Assembly: GCF_012102705.1 (NCBI RefSeq)
Contig: NZ_JAAVTA010000001.1
Coordinates: forward strand, 372,001-436,000
Reading direction: 5' to 3'
Source of the DNA: Haematospirillum sp. H1815
GTDB taxonomy: Bacteria; Pseudomonadota; Alphaproteobacteria; Rhodospirillales; Rhodospirillaceae
DNA length: 64,000 bases
The translations under genes were made by a program, and so were the position numbers. Numbering within the stretch: position 1 is the stretch's first letter; each line of letters opens with the position of its first letter. Positions 11,418 to 20,329 of this stretch are shown here, piece by piece. The notes beneath the pieces are model-generated. The model saw only the letters and a list, made by a program, of their open reading frames with translations. It was not told the DNA's origin and ran no database searches.

Positions 11418-11873
11418 ATGACATCCCTGACTGTTGGCAAGAAGGTTCCCCATAAAGCAGCACAATTATTTGCCTTGGTTGCAGATGTTGCCCGTTACCC
11501 TGAATTTGTGCCTTTCTGGCAGGCGGTTCGTGTAAAAAGCGCTACGGATAAACACTACAAGGCTGAACAGATACTGAGAGCCGGTCCTTTGCGCTATAGT
11601 TTCCACACAGACACATTTCTGGACTACCCGTCATCAATCTCTGTACGAAGTCAGGACGCACCATTTCGCTTCATGTTTCTCGACTGGACCTTTGCGCCGG
11701 CGCCACACGAAAACTGCCTGGTAACGCTGCACGTGGATTTTGACTTCCGCTCCGGAACCCTGAACACACTCTCTGGCCTTTTTTCCGAGTCATCAATCCA
11801 GCGTATTGTTGATGCCTTCGAGAAAAGAGCGGATGCGCTCTATGCAAAGACCGGGGCGAAGACCCATGCCTGA
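11418..11873 (+). CDS. COQ10/RatA-type START-domain quinone-binding protein
   Basis: A 151-aa protein of the polyketide cyclase/START superfamily, COQ10 branch. These proteins bind ubiquinone and are needed for its proper delivery to respiratory complexes; the E. coli relative is annotated RatA. The family pattern is visible in KKVPHKAAQLFALVADVARYPEF near the N terminus (seen in parts), the VTLHVDFDF strand and the C-terminal helix SIQRIVDAFEKRAD. The ATG at 11418 is chosen because AAAGGGGG lies 7 nt upstream and the conserved domain starts right after it. Its 3' end overlaps rquA by 8 nt, so the two are probably translated together. Placement opposite complex I fits a quinone role. Confidence 0.88.
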   Translation: MTSLTVGKKVPHKAAQLFALVADVARYPEFVPFWQAVRVKSATDKHYKAEQILRAGPLRYSFHTDTFLDYPSSISVRSQDAPFRFMFLDWTFAPAPHENCLVTLHVDFDFRSGTLNTLSGLFSESSIQRIVDAFEKRADALYAKTGAKTHA

Positions 11874-12639
11874 TGGAAATAGTGGCCCCGTACGCATCGC
11901 GTCAGAAGCGGATGAGTCGCTGGTACCAAACTATCTCAGGGAAACCTATACATGGGCCTATCTTTCACCGCTTGGCACGCGTTTCTTTGATCACCAGGCG
12001 ATCGTCAACACGATCTTGTGGGGCAATGCATCGCGTCTGTGCAAATGGGCCTGCCAAGAAATACAGCCTGGTAGCCACGTCCTGCAACCGGCGGCCGTTT
12101 ACGGAAATTTCTCGCGTATGCTAGCCAATGCTGTTGGCCCAGCCGGTGTACTGGATATATGTGACATTGCGCCCATTCAAGTCAGGCTTACGGCGCGTAA
12201 AATGCGAGATATTACCCATGCACATGTTTATCAGTACGATGCCCGCCAGCCTTCCAAAAAGCGCTATGACTCGATAGTATGCTTTTTTCTTTTGCATGAG
12301 ATTCCGGAGCAGGACAGACCTTGCATTGTAGGAAACCTTCTCGAAAGCCTTGCACCGTCAGGGCGTTGCATTTTTATAGATTACCATCGCCCTGCCCGAT
12401 GGCATCCCCTGCGCCCCGTTCTGTCGGCCATTTTCCATTACCTGGAACCCTATGCCAGCAGCATGGTCGCACATGAAATTTCACATATATGCGCAGGAAT
12501 GGAAGGCTGGTTGTGGAAAAAGGAAACATGTTTTGGCGGACTTTATCAGAAGACAATAGCGCAGCGTTGCCAGCTCAGCTCGCAAAACACAACGAAAGAG
12601 AGTTCATTTCTTGTTACCGGAAACCAAATATCCAAATGA
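11866..12639 (+). CDS. rquA: Probable rhodoquinone biosynthesis protein RquA
   Basis: A 257-aa protein that resembles class I SAM methyltransferases but carries the features I associate with RquA, the protein that converts ubiquinone to rhodoquinone by replacing a methoxy group with an amino group. Seen: the N-terminal WAYLSPLGTRFF and VNTILWGNASRL (residues 30-58), a degenerate SAM motif VLQPAAVYGNF (72-82) in place of the usual glycine-rich GxGxG, FFLLHEIPEQDR (140-151) and IDYHRPARWHPLR (171-183). These four blocks in this order are the RquA pattern and differ from UbiE/UbiG. The start ATG at 11866 overlaps coq10; the C-terminal 40 residues look poorly conserved. Main alternative: a generic UbiE-like methyltransferase. 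Confidence 0.8.
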   Translation: MPDGNSGPVRIASEADESLVPNYLRETYTWAYLSPLGTRFFDHQAIVNTILWGNASRLCKWACQEIQPGSHVLQPAAVYGNFSRMLANAVGPAGVLDICDIAPIQVRLTARKMRDITHAHVYQYDARQPSKKRYDSIVCFFLLHEIPEQDRPCIVGNLLESLAPSGRCIFIDYHRPARWHPLRPVLSAIFHYLEPYASSMVAHEISHICAGMEGWLWKKETCFGGLYQKTIAQRCQLSSQNTTKESSFLVTGNQISK

Positions 12640-12643
12640 AAAG

Positions 12644-12862
12644 ATGATGCCGCCCATGATAACAGAACACGAACTGATTGGCCGTATTGATGAGCTGGAA
12701 ATTCACGTAGCGCATCTTGAAAGAACACAACAAGAGTTGAGTGATGTTATGGCCCGCCAATGGGACACTGTCACGTCCCTTACCAAAACGGTAACTGCAC
12801 TGCGGAACATGCTGGATGCCCTGGAGCCATCTCATGAATCCCACAAGCCCCCACATTATTGA
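12644..12862 (+). CDS. slyX: SlyX family protein
   Basis: A small protein of 72 aa from this start. It shows a coiled-coil heptad pattern (RIDELEIHVAHLERTQQEL) and the typical SlyX ending PPHY. The biochemical function of SlyX is unknown. The start may be at 12644, 12647 or 12656; none has a strong ribosome-binding site. It follows rquA by 4 nt, probably in the same transcript. Confidence 0.8.
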   Translation: MMPPMITEHELIGRIDELEIHVAHLERTQQELSDVMARQWDTVTSLTKTVTALRNMLDALEPSHESHKPPHY

Positions 12863-12925
12863 GGAACAATGAACATGTGATTGTAACTGTGGAAGCATCA
12901 GTCCGGTTGGCTTTCAATCCGGAAA

Positions 12926-13001
12926 TGGTGGGCGGTGAGAGTCTCGAACTCCCGACATTCGCCGTGTAAAGACGACGCTCTACCAACTGAGCTAACCGCC
13001 C
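12926..13001 (-). tRNA. tRNA-Val (anticodon UAC)
   Basis: A full cloverleaf folds on the minus strand: acceptor GGGCGGT/ACCGCCC, D arm GCTCAGTTGGTAGAGC, anticodon stem TCGTC/GGCGA with loop TTTACAC (anticodon TAC), T arm GGGAG-TTCGAGA-CTCTC (one G-T pair), discriminator A. The CCA end is encoded (12926-12928). It reads GUA and, by wobble, other valine codons. Confidence 0.97.
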
Positions 13002-13022
13002 CACCTATTCGATGCGGAGGAG

Positions 13023-13051
13023 TAAATAGCCCACCGTCTTCTTGTTTGCAA
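13023..13051 (-). promoter_or_regulatory. Candidate promoter of tRNA-Val
   Basis: TTGCAA and TATTTA with a 17-base spacer on the minus strand, ending 22 nt before the tRNA 5' end. Spacing and position are right for a vegetative promoter of a tRNA gene. Confidence 0.5.
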
Positions 13052-13173
13052 GAAAAGATTTCAGTCTTCCGGGGGAAAAACAAAGGCATTCTGCCGTTAT
13101 TATCGTTTTCTCTCGATTGACCTGTGGTATCTATCGCCCTGCCCTTTTGGCTATATATTTCAGGAGCGACTTC

Positions 13174-14538
13174 GTGAAGACCTGTCTGGACCTGATTGGC
13201 AACACCCCCCTGATTGAACTGATGTCTTTTGATACAAAAGGATCACGTCTTTTTGCCAAGCTGGAGAACCATAATCCCGGTGGATCCATCAAGGATCGTA
13301 TCGGCCTGAGCATGGTTCGATCCTTTGAAAAAACAGGGGCTCTTAAACCTGGCGGCACTTTGGTGGAAGCTACGGCCGGAAATACCGGACTTGGGCTGGC
13401 CTTGGTGGCAGCAACCCGTGGATACCGGTTGATCCTGGTCATTCCCGACAAAATGAGCAAAGAAAAGGTACAGCACCTGAAAGCCATGGGTGCAGAAATT
13501 GTTATGACGCGCTCTGACGTAGAAAAGGGACACCCGGATTATTACCAGGAAAAGGCTGAACGCCTTGCTGCCAGCATCCCAGGCGCTGTCTATGTGAACC
13601 AGTTTGCCAACCCGGCCAATCCGGCGGCTCACGAGGAAACAACCGGCCCTGAAATCTGGGAACAGATGGAGCATGACGTTGATGCTGTTGTGTGTGGTGT
13701 TGGCTCGGGCGGTACCCTGACCGGACTGTCACGTTTTTTCAAACGAGTCAGCCCCAAGACGCGTATTGTACTGGCTGACCCGCGCGGCAGCATTCTGGCT
13801 GAATACATCCGGAGCGGCAAGATCGGACAGGCCGGAAGCTGGCTGGTCGAAGGGATAGGCGAAGATTTCCTCCCTCCTATTGCCGACCTCTCAAACGTTT
13901 CACATGCCTATACGATCGGTGACCGGGAAGCCTTTGAAACCGCACGTTCCCTGCTTCGGCACGAAGGGGTGCTGGGGGGATCCTCCTGCGGCGTCCTTCT
14001 GGCTGCCGCATTACGTTACATTCAGGAGCAGGACAAGCCGCAGCGCGTGGTCACCTTCGTGTGTGACAGCGGCAACAAGTACCTGTCAAAAATGTTCAAT
14101 GACCAATGGATGGATGAGCACGGCTTCCTGGACCGCTTGAAACACGGTGACCTGCGTGACTTGGTCAGTCGCAGTCACCAACGTGGAGAAACCATCACCG
14201 TCGGCCCGGATGACACGTTGAAAACAGCCTGTAACCGGATGAAGCAAGCCGACGTGTCCCAGCTGCCCGTCCTGTCAGGCGACAAGCTTGTTGGCGTACT
14301 GGATGAGTCCGATATCCTTCTCGCAGCCCTGGACGATCCGGATACCTTGGCCGATACTGTATCCTCGGCGATGACAAAAAATCCGGAAACCGTTCTGCCA
14401 TCTGCCACTCTCAGGGATCTGGTGCGCCTGTTCAACCATAACCGGGCTGCGTTGATCGTCGGGTCTGATGGGACCTTCCACGGCCTGATTACCCGCATAG
14501 ACCTGATTACTCACCTGCGCAATCGGCTTGATACCTGA
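13174..14538 (+). CDS. Cystathionine beta-synthase with C-terminal CBS domain pair
   Basis: A PLP enzyme of 454 aa that condenses serine (or an activated serine) with homocysteine to cystathionine, the first step of reverse transsulfuration. The fold II domain fills about residues 1-325; the PLP lysine is K40 in GGSIKDR, with the ATAGNTG loop following. Two CBS motifs fill the last 125 residues, as in eukaryotic-type CBS and many bacterial ones. The start is a GTG at 13174: AGGAG lies 7 nt upstream and the family begins there; the open frame to 13042 is not conserved. A plain cysteine synthase lacks the CBS pair. The next gene, 21 nt on, encodes the second enzyme of the route. Confidence 0.9.
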   Translation: MKTCLDLIGNTPLIELMSFDTKGSRLFAKLENHNPGGSIKDRIGLSMVRSFEKTGALKPGGTLVEATAGNTGLGLALVAATRGYRLILVIPDKMSKEKVQHLKAMGAEIVMTRSDVEKGHPDYYQEKAERLAASIPGAVYVNQFANPANPAAHEETTGPEIWEQMEHDVDAVVCGVGSGGTLTGLSRFFKRVSPKTRIVLADPRGSILAEYIRSGKIGQAGSWLVEGIGEDFLPPIADLSNVSHAYTIGDREAFETARSLLRHEGVLGGSSCGVLLAAALRYIQEQDKPQRVVTFVCDSGNKYLSKMFNDQWMDEHGFLDRLKHGDLRDLVSRSHQRGETITVGPDDTLKTACNRMKQADVSQLPVLSGDKLVGVLDESDILLAALDDPDTLADTVSSAMTKNPETVLPSATLRDLVRLFNHNRAALIVGSDGTFHGLITRIDLITHLRNRLDT

Positions 14539-14559
14539 TCTGCTGAGGAGCTTTTCCCG

Positions 14560-15741
14560 ATGTCCTCTAATCATTCCCGTGGCTTTTCCACACGTGCCGT
14601 GCACGCTGGACAGACCCCCGATCCCTCGACCGGGGCCGTTATGACTCCGATTTATGCTACGTCCACTTATGCCCAAAGCAGCCCTGGGCAACACAGAGGG
14701 TGGGAATATTCAAGATCCGGCAACCCGACACGGCGTGCCTTTGAAGATTGCCTTGCCAGCCTGGAATCCGGTGCCCGTGGCTTTGCCTTTGCATCCGGCC
14801 TGGCTGCCGAGGCAGCCATTCTTGACCTTCTTGACCCCGGTGCACACATTATTGCCGTTGATGACCTGTATGGAGGAACATACCGCCTGTTCGAACGTGT
14901 TCGCAAACGTACGCAGCATATCGGAGTTTCGTATGTTCCTGCCGATAACATCGATGCCCTGCAGGATGCTATCCAAACTGATACCAGAATGATCTGGGTT
15001 GAAACCCCGACCAATCCCCTGCTGAAGATTGCTGATCTAGCTGCCATTGGAACCCTTGGGCGCAAGCACGGTATCCTGACCGTTGCCGACAACACGTTTG
15101 CTTCACCAGCCCTGCAGCGCCCGCTGGAACTGGGTTTTGATCTGGTTGTTCACTCTGTAACCAAGTACCTGAACGGGCATTCCGACATGGTTGGGGGAGC
15201 TGTTGTAACATCGTCTGACGCCCCGGAGCTTTCGGAACGGCTTGAGTTTCTGCAAAATGCATCGGGCGCTATTTTATCCCCCTTCGACAGTTTCTTGGCC
15301 CTCAGGGGCTTGAAGACACTTCCTTTGCGGATGGAGCGTCACTGCCGTAGCGCCATGACCTTGGCTACGTTCCTGTCAGGACACAAGCTTGTTGACCATG
15401 TCTGGTACCCGGGCCTTTCCGGGCATGCCGGACACAGCATTGCACAGCGGCAAATGACAGGTGGGTTCGGGGGCATGATCTCCATCCGTCTGAATACAGA
15501 TCTGGTTGGAACCAAGCGTTTTCTCGAAGGTTTGGAGGTCTTTACCCTGGCTGAGTCTCTCGGTGGTGTTGAAAGCTTGGTCAATCATCCGGCTTTGATG
15601 ACCCATGCCAGCTTGGGGGAAGAGCGCAGACAAGCCCTTGGAATTACAGACAGCGTTGTCAGGCTTTCCGTCGGGGTAGAAGACCCCGATGATCTGATCG
15701 CAGACCTGGAACGGGCCTTGACTGCCATCAATCCGGCCTGA
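14560..15741 (+). CDS. Cystathionine gamma-lyase / Cys-Met metabolism PLP enzyme
   Basis: A fold I PLP enzyme of 393 aa. The Cys/Met metabolism signature is clear: YSRSGNPTR at residues 50-58, the AFASGLAA loop and the PLP lysine K202 in HSVTKYLNGHSD. Because it follows cystathionine beta-synthase by 21 nt, it is most likely a gamma-lyase that splits cystathionine to cysteine, 2-oxobutyrate and ammonia. Sequence alone does not exclude gamma-synthase or a homocysteine/methionine lyase activity. Ribosome-binding site GAGGAG precedes the ATG. A strong terminator follows at 15749. Confidence 0.88.
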   Translation: MSSNHSRGFSTRAVHAGQTPDPSTGAVMTPIYATSTYAQSSPGQHRGWEYSRSGNPTRRAFEDCLASLESGARGFAFASGLAAEAAILDLLDPGAHIIAVDDLYGGTYRLFERVRKRTQHIGVSYVPADNIDALQDAIQTDTRMIWVETPTNPLLKIADLAAIGTLGRKHGILTVADNTFASPALQRPLELGFDLVVHSVTKYLNGHSDMVGGAVVTSSDAPELSERLEFLQNASGAILSPFDSFLALRGLKTLPLRMERHCRSAMTLATFLSGHKLVDHVWYPGLSGHAGHSIAQRQMTGGFGGMISIRLNTDLVGTKRFLEGLEVFTLAESLGGVESLVNHPALMTHASLGEERRQALGITDSVVRLSVGVEDPDDLIADLERALTAINPA

Positions 15742-15748
15742 AACAAAG

Positions 15749-15784
15749 AAGGCTGCATCTGACTTCCGGATGCGGCCTTTTCTC
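15749..15784 (+). terminator. Rho-independent terminator, probably bidirectional
   Basis: The stem AAGGCTGCATC/GATGCGGCCTT (11 bp with one G-T pair) is followed by TTTCTCTT on the plus strand, between the convergent gamma-lyase and smpB genes. The minus strand also ends in a T-rich tract, so it may serve both. Confidence 0.85.
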
Positions 15785-16273
15785 TTACCCCTTGTCGCGC
15801 ATCAGCCTTTGCTTCTGGCGGTTCCAGTCCCTTTCCTTGACCGTCTCCCGCTTGTCTCCCTTCTTCTTGCCGCTACCCAAGCCAAGCTGAAGTTTGGCAA
15901 TGCCACGATCATTGAAGTACAAGGACATCGGCACCAAAGACATGCCCTGCCGTGCCAAAGCGGCAAGAAGACGCCGCGCCTCCTTGCGATGCAAAAGAAG
16001 CTTACGGGGACGCCTTGTTTCATGCGAGAAGGGGGACTTGGACTGATATTCGGGGATATAGGCGTTGTAAAGCCAGACATCAATCCCATCGCCCATACGC
16101 CCTGCATAGGCCTCGGTAATATTACAATGCCCGTGCCGCAAGGACTTTACCTCGGTCCCGGTCAGGACAATCCCGGCTTCGAAGGTATCACTGATCGCAT
16201 AATCAAAACGGGCACGACGGTTCTGAGCAACAGGCCCCTTGCTGATGAGGCCATTCCCGGAAGGCTTTGACAT
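15785..16273 (-). CDS. smpB: SsrA-binding protein SmpB
   Basis: A 162-aa RNA-binding protein that delivers tmRNA to stalled ribosomes for trans-translation. Family patterns: [25 protein letters not shown] and the basic C-terminal tail rich in lysine and arginine (KERDWNRQ). The ATG at 16273 follows the dapA stop by one base, so the two genes are co-transcribed and probably coupled; the frame is open further to 16303. The dapA-smpB order is common in alphaproteobacteria. The tmRNA gene itself is not in the window. Confidence 0.96.
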   Translation of the reverse strand: MSKPSGNGLISKGPVAQNRRARFDYAISDTFEAGIVLTGTEVKSLRHGHCNITEAYAGRMGDGIDVWLYNAYIPEYQSKSPFSHETRRPRKLLLHRKEARRLLAALARQGMSLVPMSLYFNDRGIAKLQLGLGSGKKKGDKRETVKERDWNRQKQRLMRDKG

Positions 16274-16274
16274 A

Positions 16275-17162
16275 TCAGGCAACAGCCTCCAGAAGACCGG
16301 CATCCGTCATAGCGGCACGCACACATTCCCGGGCATTCTGACTGGCTGGAACCAAGGGAAGGCGGACACGGTCCGAACAATGCCCCAACAGGCTGGCAGC
16401 ATACTTGACCGGGGCTGGATTGGTTTCACAAAACAGAGCATTGTGTAACGGTACGAGACGATCGCGCAAGGAACTTACCTTTTCCATGTTTCCCTCTTGC
16501 CACGCACGGTGCAAATCAGCACATAGGCGAGGGGCAATATTTGAAGTTACAGATATACAGCCATGCCCACCTTGGGCCAGAAAGGCAACTGATGTATGAT
16601 CATCCCCGGAGAACTGGCAAAAATTGGCGCCAAGAGCAAGACGCAGCTGCGCAGGACGCGACAGGTCAGCCGTAGCATCCTTGATACCGGCTATCCTCGG
16701 CAACTCGGCAAGACGCTTCATCGTGTCCAGTGACATGTCAACAACACTGCGCCCGGGGATATTATAAATGAATACAGGCAGACCACAGGAATCGTGTATT
16801 GCCTTGTAGTGTTGGTACAGTCCTTCCTGTGTGGGCTTGTTATAGTAGGGCGTTACAACCATAACGGCGTTGGCACCAACCTGTTCTGCGTACCGTGAGC
16901 GATCTATGGATTCAGCGGTACAATTGGTGCCCGAGCCAGCCATGACGACAGCACGGCCAGAAGCAGCTTCCACACACAATCTAAGAAGCCCTTTATATTC
17001 ATCTGGGCTGAGTACCGGCGTCTCCCCCGTTGTTCCTGCCGGAACAACGCCATTGGTACCTTTGTCGATTTGCCAAACGACAAAGTCTTGGAAGGCCCGC
17101 TCATCAACAGACCCATCCGCAGAAAATGGCGTAATCAGGGCTGTAAAAGACCCGCTGTACAT
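16275..17162 (-). CDS. dapA: 4-hydroxy-tetrahydrodipicolinate synthase
   Basis: Catalyses condensation of pyruvate with aspartate semialdehyde, the branch step to diaminopimelate and lysine. At 295 aa it has the usual length. Active-site residues are visible: the Schiff-base lysine K161 in GIKDAT, T44-T45 in PAGTTGE, and Y133 in FIYNIPGR. The open frame continues upstream to 17291, but the ATG at 17162 ([13 protein letters not shown]) has an ACGGAG site and matches the family start. Confidence 0.97.
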   Translation of the reverse strand: MYSGSFTALITPFSADGSVDERAFQDFVVWQIDKGTNGVVPAGTTGETPVLSPDEYKGLLRLCVEAASGRAVVMAGSGTNCTAESIDRSRYAEQVGANAVMVVTPYYNKPTQEGLYQHYKAIHDSCGLPVFIYNIPGRSVVDMSLDTMKRLAELPRIAGIKDATADLSRPAQLRLALGANFCQFSGDDHTSVAFLAQGGHGCISVTSNIAPRLCADLHRAWQEGNMEKVSSLRDRLVPLHNALFCETNPAPVKYAASLLGHCSDRVRLPLVPASQNARECVRAAMTDAGLLEAVA

Positions 17163-17412
17163 GGTTGGCTCCGTCAGGCATGGTTTGTTCGGGCACATCA
17201 AAGGCCCCAAGCCAAGGCAAGACAATAACGATCCATCAATCCAGGGGCAAGCATTCCCGAACCATGAATTCTGCAAAAACAAGAAACACACAGCATGTTG
17301 CTGTCATGCAAATTCCATATGCCACAGTGCGTCCTATCTGCTATACAGCCAAAAGTGTAAAGTTGTTCCGGAAAGCAGGGCATACCCTGCAAACTTGGGG
17401 GCAGGCCGAGCG

Positions 17413-19398
17413 TTGCTGATCTTGCGGAATATACGGAACTCCGTCGCGGTCCTAGCTTTTGTTGCCGGGCTGCAGGTATCAACTTCGTCAGTCTTGGCAT
17501 CTATTCATTTCAGTGGGTTGAACGCTGGGGATCAGGTTCTGTATACACGGGCCTTGTCGGATGCGGATTCTGACCGATGGGATGATGCCCTACGCAATGG
17601 ACAGCTTGCCGACAACCCGGTGCTTGTGAACTATCTCAGGTGGCGCTGGCTCACTGATAACGACAGCACCCCAAGCTTTTCCGATGTCCGCGACTTCATC
17701 GCAAAATACCCAGACTGGCCCATGATGTCGGTCCTGCAGCGCAAGGCTGAGGAACGAATGACAGGCGATGAGGCCCCCGAAGATCTTCTGAAATGGTTCC
17801 GGGCTTGGCCACCACGGACAGGGCGTGGCCGTATGTTTATGGCCGAAGCACTTCTGGCCACAGGCAGGAAGGGCGAAGCCGAGGAGTTGATCCGTGACAC
17901 ATGGATCAGTTACGGCTTGGCACGAAGCGACGAAACCCGTCTGCTCGCCCGGTTCGGGAAGTGGCTTAGAAGTCAGGACCACAGAAAACGCCTTGATGAG
18001 CGCCTGTGGGCCGGGGATCTTGGCGATGCCCGTTTCCTTCTGAAGGAGCAACGGGTCGATGCCGATACCCGCACAGTTGCCTTGGCCCGCATCGCGCTGC
18101 AGGAACGCTCTGGCGCCGCAGATAGGCTTGTGCGTAACGTTCCCCGCAGCCGCGCCGACGACCCGGGCTTTGTCTTTGACCGAATGGTGTTCCGACGCCA
18201 GAAAAACCTGGAAGAGTCCGCTGCCGAACTTCTTGCTCATCCTTCTGCCGACAAGGGAAAACCGGATCTGTGGGCAAAAGAGAGACTGGTCCTGGCCAGA
18301 GCGATGCTCGACAAGGGAAATTATCGCAGGGCCTATGACATGGCTCGTAGGCATGCCATTCAAGGCGGAGCCGTCTACGCAGATCTGGAATGGCTGGCCG
18401 GGTGGATCGCCCTACGCTTTCTCGATCGCCCCAAAATGGCCCTGCCCCATTTTCGCAATGTTGCATCGGCCGTCAGCTTTCCCATCAGCGTTGCCCGGGC
18501 CCACTACTGGATCGGGAGAACACTGGAAACGCTTGGTGACAGCACAGAAGCAAGGAAGGCTTATCTCCGTGCTGCAGACGAACCGACAACGTTCTACGGC
18601 CAGCTGGCAGCCGAGCGTACAGGCACCATACCGTCACTGCCTCCCGCGCCACGGGCTTCCGGCGATGAGAAGGAAACCGCCAGCGCACGGTCGCTGACCC
18701 TTACAGCCTTGGCCTTGGCCTCATTGGGACGGCAGCAGGAGATGATGCCTTTCCTTATTCGCCTGATCGAAGATGCCAAAACACCGGGAGAGAGGGCCAT
18801 TGCCCTGAATATCGCACGCGAAGCCGGAACAGAAGCCGGTGTTGCGATCGCGCGCCGTGCAGCACAAAAAGGGCATCATGACCTGGATACGGCATACCCC
18901 CTGCCGAATTTTGCGATACCTGATGGTCCGGAAAAGGCATTGATTCTTGCTGTTATTCGCCAGGAAAGTAACTTTGGTACCGACGCAATCAGCGCAGCCG
19001 GCGCCCGCGGTTTGATGCAGTTAATGCCCGCCACAGCCAAGGCTGTGGCCAAGCAGCGCGGTGTGTCCATGAAAAATAGCGAGGCGCTGAACCGGCATCC
19101 GGATCTGAACGTCTCATTGGGCTCACATTACCTCTCGACGCTTCTGAAGCGCTTTGATGGGTCCTATGCCATGGCCATTGCAGCCTATAACGCAGGGCCA
19201 GGACGCCCTGCCCGCTGGGCCCGGGAATATGGAGACCCCCGTACCCGAGAAATTGATACGCTTGACTGGATCGAACGTATTCCGTTCCCGGAAACGCGCA
19301 ACTATGTGCAAAGGGTTATGGAAGCTGTGGCTGTTTATCGCTATCGTCTGGGATACACTCAGAATGCCTTCCGGATCGGCCGTGATTTGGGAAGCTGA
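17413..19398 (+). CDS. slt: Soluble lytic murein transglycosylase (Slt70-like)
   Basis: A periplasmic enzyme of about 661 aa that cleaves peptidoglycan between MurNAc and GlcNAc with 1,6-anhydro ring formation. The N-terminal part is an alpha-helical superhelix; the C-terminal SLT domain contains RQESNF with the catalytic glutamate at about residue 518, then GARGLMQLMPATA and AYNAGPGR. A signal peptide (LLILRNIRNSVAVLAFVAG..., ending near SSVLA) follows the proposed TTG start at 17413; there is no methionine codon in the region, and the ORF that extends back to 16870 overlaps dapA on the other strand. A TTG at 17422 is an alternative start. Confidence 0.9.
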   Translation: MLILRNIRNSVAVLAFVAGLQVSTSSVLASIHFSGLNAGDQVLYTRALSDADSDRWDDALRNGQLADNPVLVNYLRWRWLTDNDSTPSFSDVRDFIAKYPDWPMMSVLQRKAEERMTGDEAPEDLLKWFRAWPPRTGRGRMFMAEALLATGRKGEAEELIRDTWISYGLARSDETRLLARFGKWLRSQDHRKRLDERLWAGDLGDARFLLKEQRVDADTRTVALARIALQERSGAADRLVRNVPRSRADDPGFVFDRMVFRRQKNLEESAAELLAHPSADKGKPDLWAKERLVLARAMLDKGNYRRAYDMARRHAIQGGAVYADLEWLAGWIALRFLDRPKMALPHFRNVASAVSFPISVARAHYWIGRTLETLGDSTEARKAYLRAADEPTTFYGQLAAERTGTIPSLPPAPRASGDEKETASARSLTLTALALASLGRQQEMMPFLIRLIEDAKTPGERAIALNIAREAGTEAGVAIARRAAQKGHHDLDTAYPLPNFAIPDGPEKALILAVIRQESNFGTDAISAAGARGLMQLMPATAKAVAKQRGVSMKNSEALNRHPDLNVSLGSHYLSTLLKRFDGSYAMAIAAYNAGPGRPARWAREYGDPRTREIDTLDWIERIPFPETRNYVQRVMEAVAVYRYRLGYTQNAFRIGRDLGS

Positions 19399-19411
19399 TA
19401 AACATCATAAT

Positions 19412-20266
19412 TCAAAGTATTGAGGAAATCCAGCTCCTTAAAAGGTCTATCTGATCTTCTTTCATAAGAGATGGCGCATGGCCACATTCTTTGACTTCAA
19501 TCACGGCAGTACCGGGGCGCATGCTCATACGGTGCGCTGTTTCACGGGATAAAAGACCGGACCGTTCCCCTCGCAGAACCAGGACTGGAATTGTCAGGCT
19601 TTCCCATACGGGCCATAGCCCAACATCCTGACCAGCTGTCGCCCGCAACGAAAGCCCGATAGCTGGGTCGTAATGAAAACGAAACCCCCCACTCTCTGGA
19701 TCTGACTTTAGAGAATATCGCACAAAGTGATCTTGGCGGGATTCCGGAATTGGCCCAAAATCTGCATACCTGTCAAGTACTAGTGACTTTGCAGCAGAAT
19801 AATCGGGAAATAAGGGGGTATCCCCTACATAATTACGGATGCTCTCTAATGACGCATCATCAATGAATGGCCCCACATCATTCATAACAAGGTATTGAAC
19901 AGGTGATCCGGGAAGGGCCGCCATAAGCATACCGATAAGCCCACCCATAGATGTTCCTATCCATAGAGTAGGAGGAGAGCCAAAGCGGGATATCAACGTT
20001 GTCATATCAGACAGATAACCCGGGTAGGCATAACCAGCAGGATCTACCAGCCAATCGGATTGACCTCGGCCCAGAATATCCGGACAAACGACATGATAAT
20101 GGGATGCCAACGCATGAGCCAGAAAATCGAAATCTCTCCCGGAGCGCGTCAATCCATGTGCACAGACAACAAGTGGATGCTCTGACCGTCCCCACTCGAC
20201 CCAAGCCATACGTCGAAAGCCCTCCGGCCGCAGGCACAAGGTACTTCCTGACTGCGGCTCAGGCAT
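19412..20266 (-). CDS. Alpha/beta-fold hydrolase
   Basis: A 284-aa alpha/beta hydrolase of unknown substrate. Seen: the oxyanion strand VVCAHGLTRSG, the nucleophile elbow GTSMGG, an acidic residue region before LRGERSG, and the C-terminal histidine in KECGHAPSL, so the Ser-Asp-His triad is probably complete. No signal peptide, so probably cytoplasmic. The ATG at 20266 has AGGAG 9 nt upstream; another ATG at 20275 lies too close to that box. Last gene of the folK-rpoZ-rsh strand run; the neighbours do not suggest a substrate. Confidence 0.85.
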   Translation of the reverse strand: MPEPQSGSTLCLRPEGFRRMAWVEWGRSEHPLVVCAHGLTRSGRDFDFLAHALASHYHVVCPDILGRGQSDWLVDPAGYAYPGYLSDMTTLISRFGSPPTLWIGTSMGGLIGMLMAALPGSPVQYLVMNDVGPFIDDASLESIRNYVGDTPLFPDYSAAKSLVLDRYADFGPIPESRQDHFVRYSLKSDPESGGFRFHYDPAIGLSLRATAGQDVGLWPVWESLTIPVLVLRGERSGLLSRETAHRMSMRPGTAVIEVKECGHAPSLMKEDQIDLLRSWISSIL

Positions 20267-20329
20267 CTGGGACATCTCCTGAACAGAGAGTGGCGCTTCT
20301 ATACGACAGGGAAACCGGACGCAACTGGA

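Noticed and set aside
16870-17412. N-terminal extension of the lytic transglycosylase over dapA
   Set aside because: It would run antisense through dapA and hide the signal peptide; a TTG start just before the signal peptide is more sensible.
17590-18363. Minus-strand open frame of 257 codons opposite slt
   Set aside because: Shadow of the lytic transglycosylase gene; no conserved feature.
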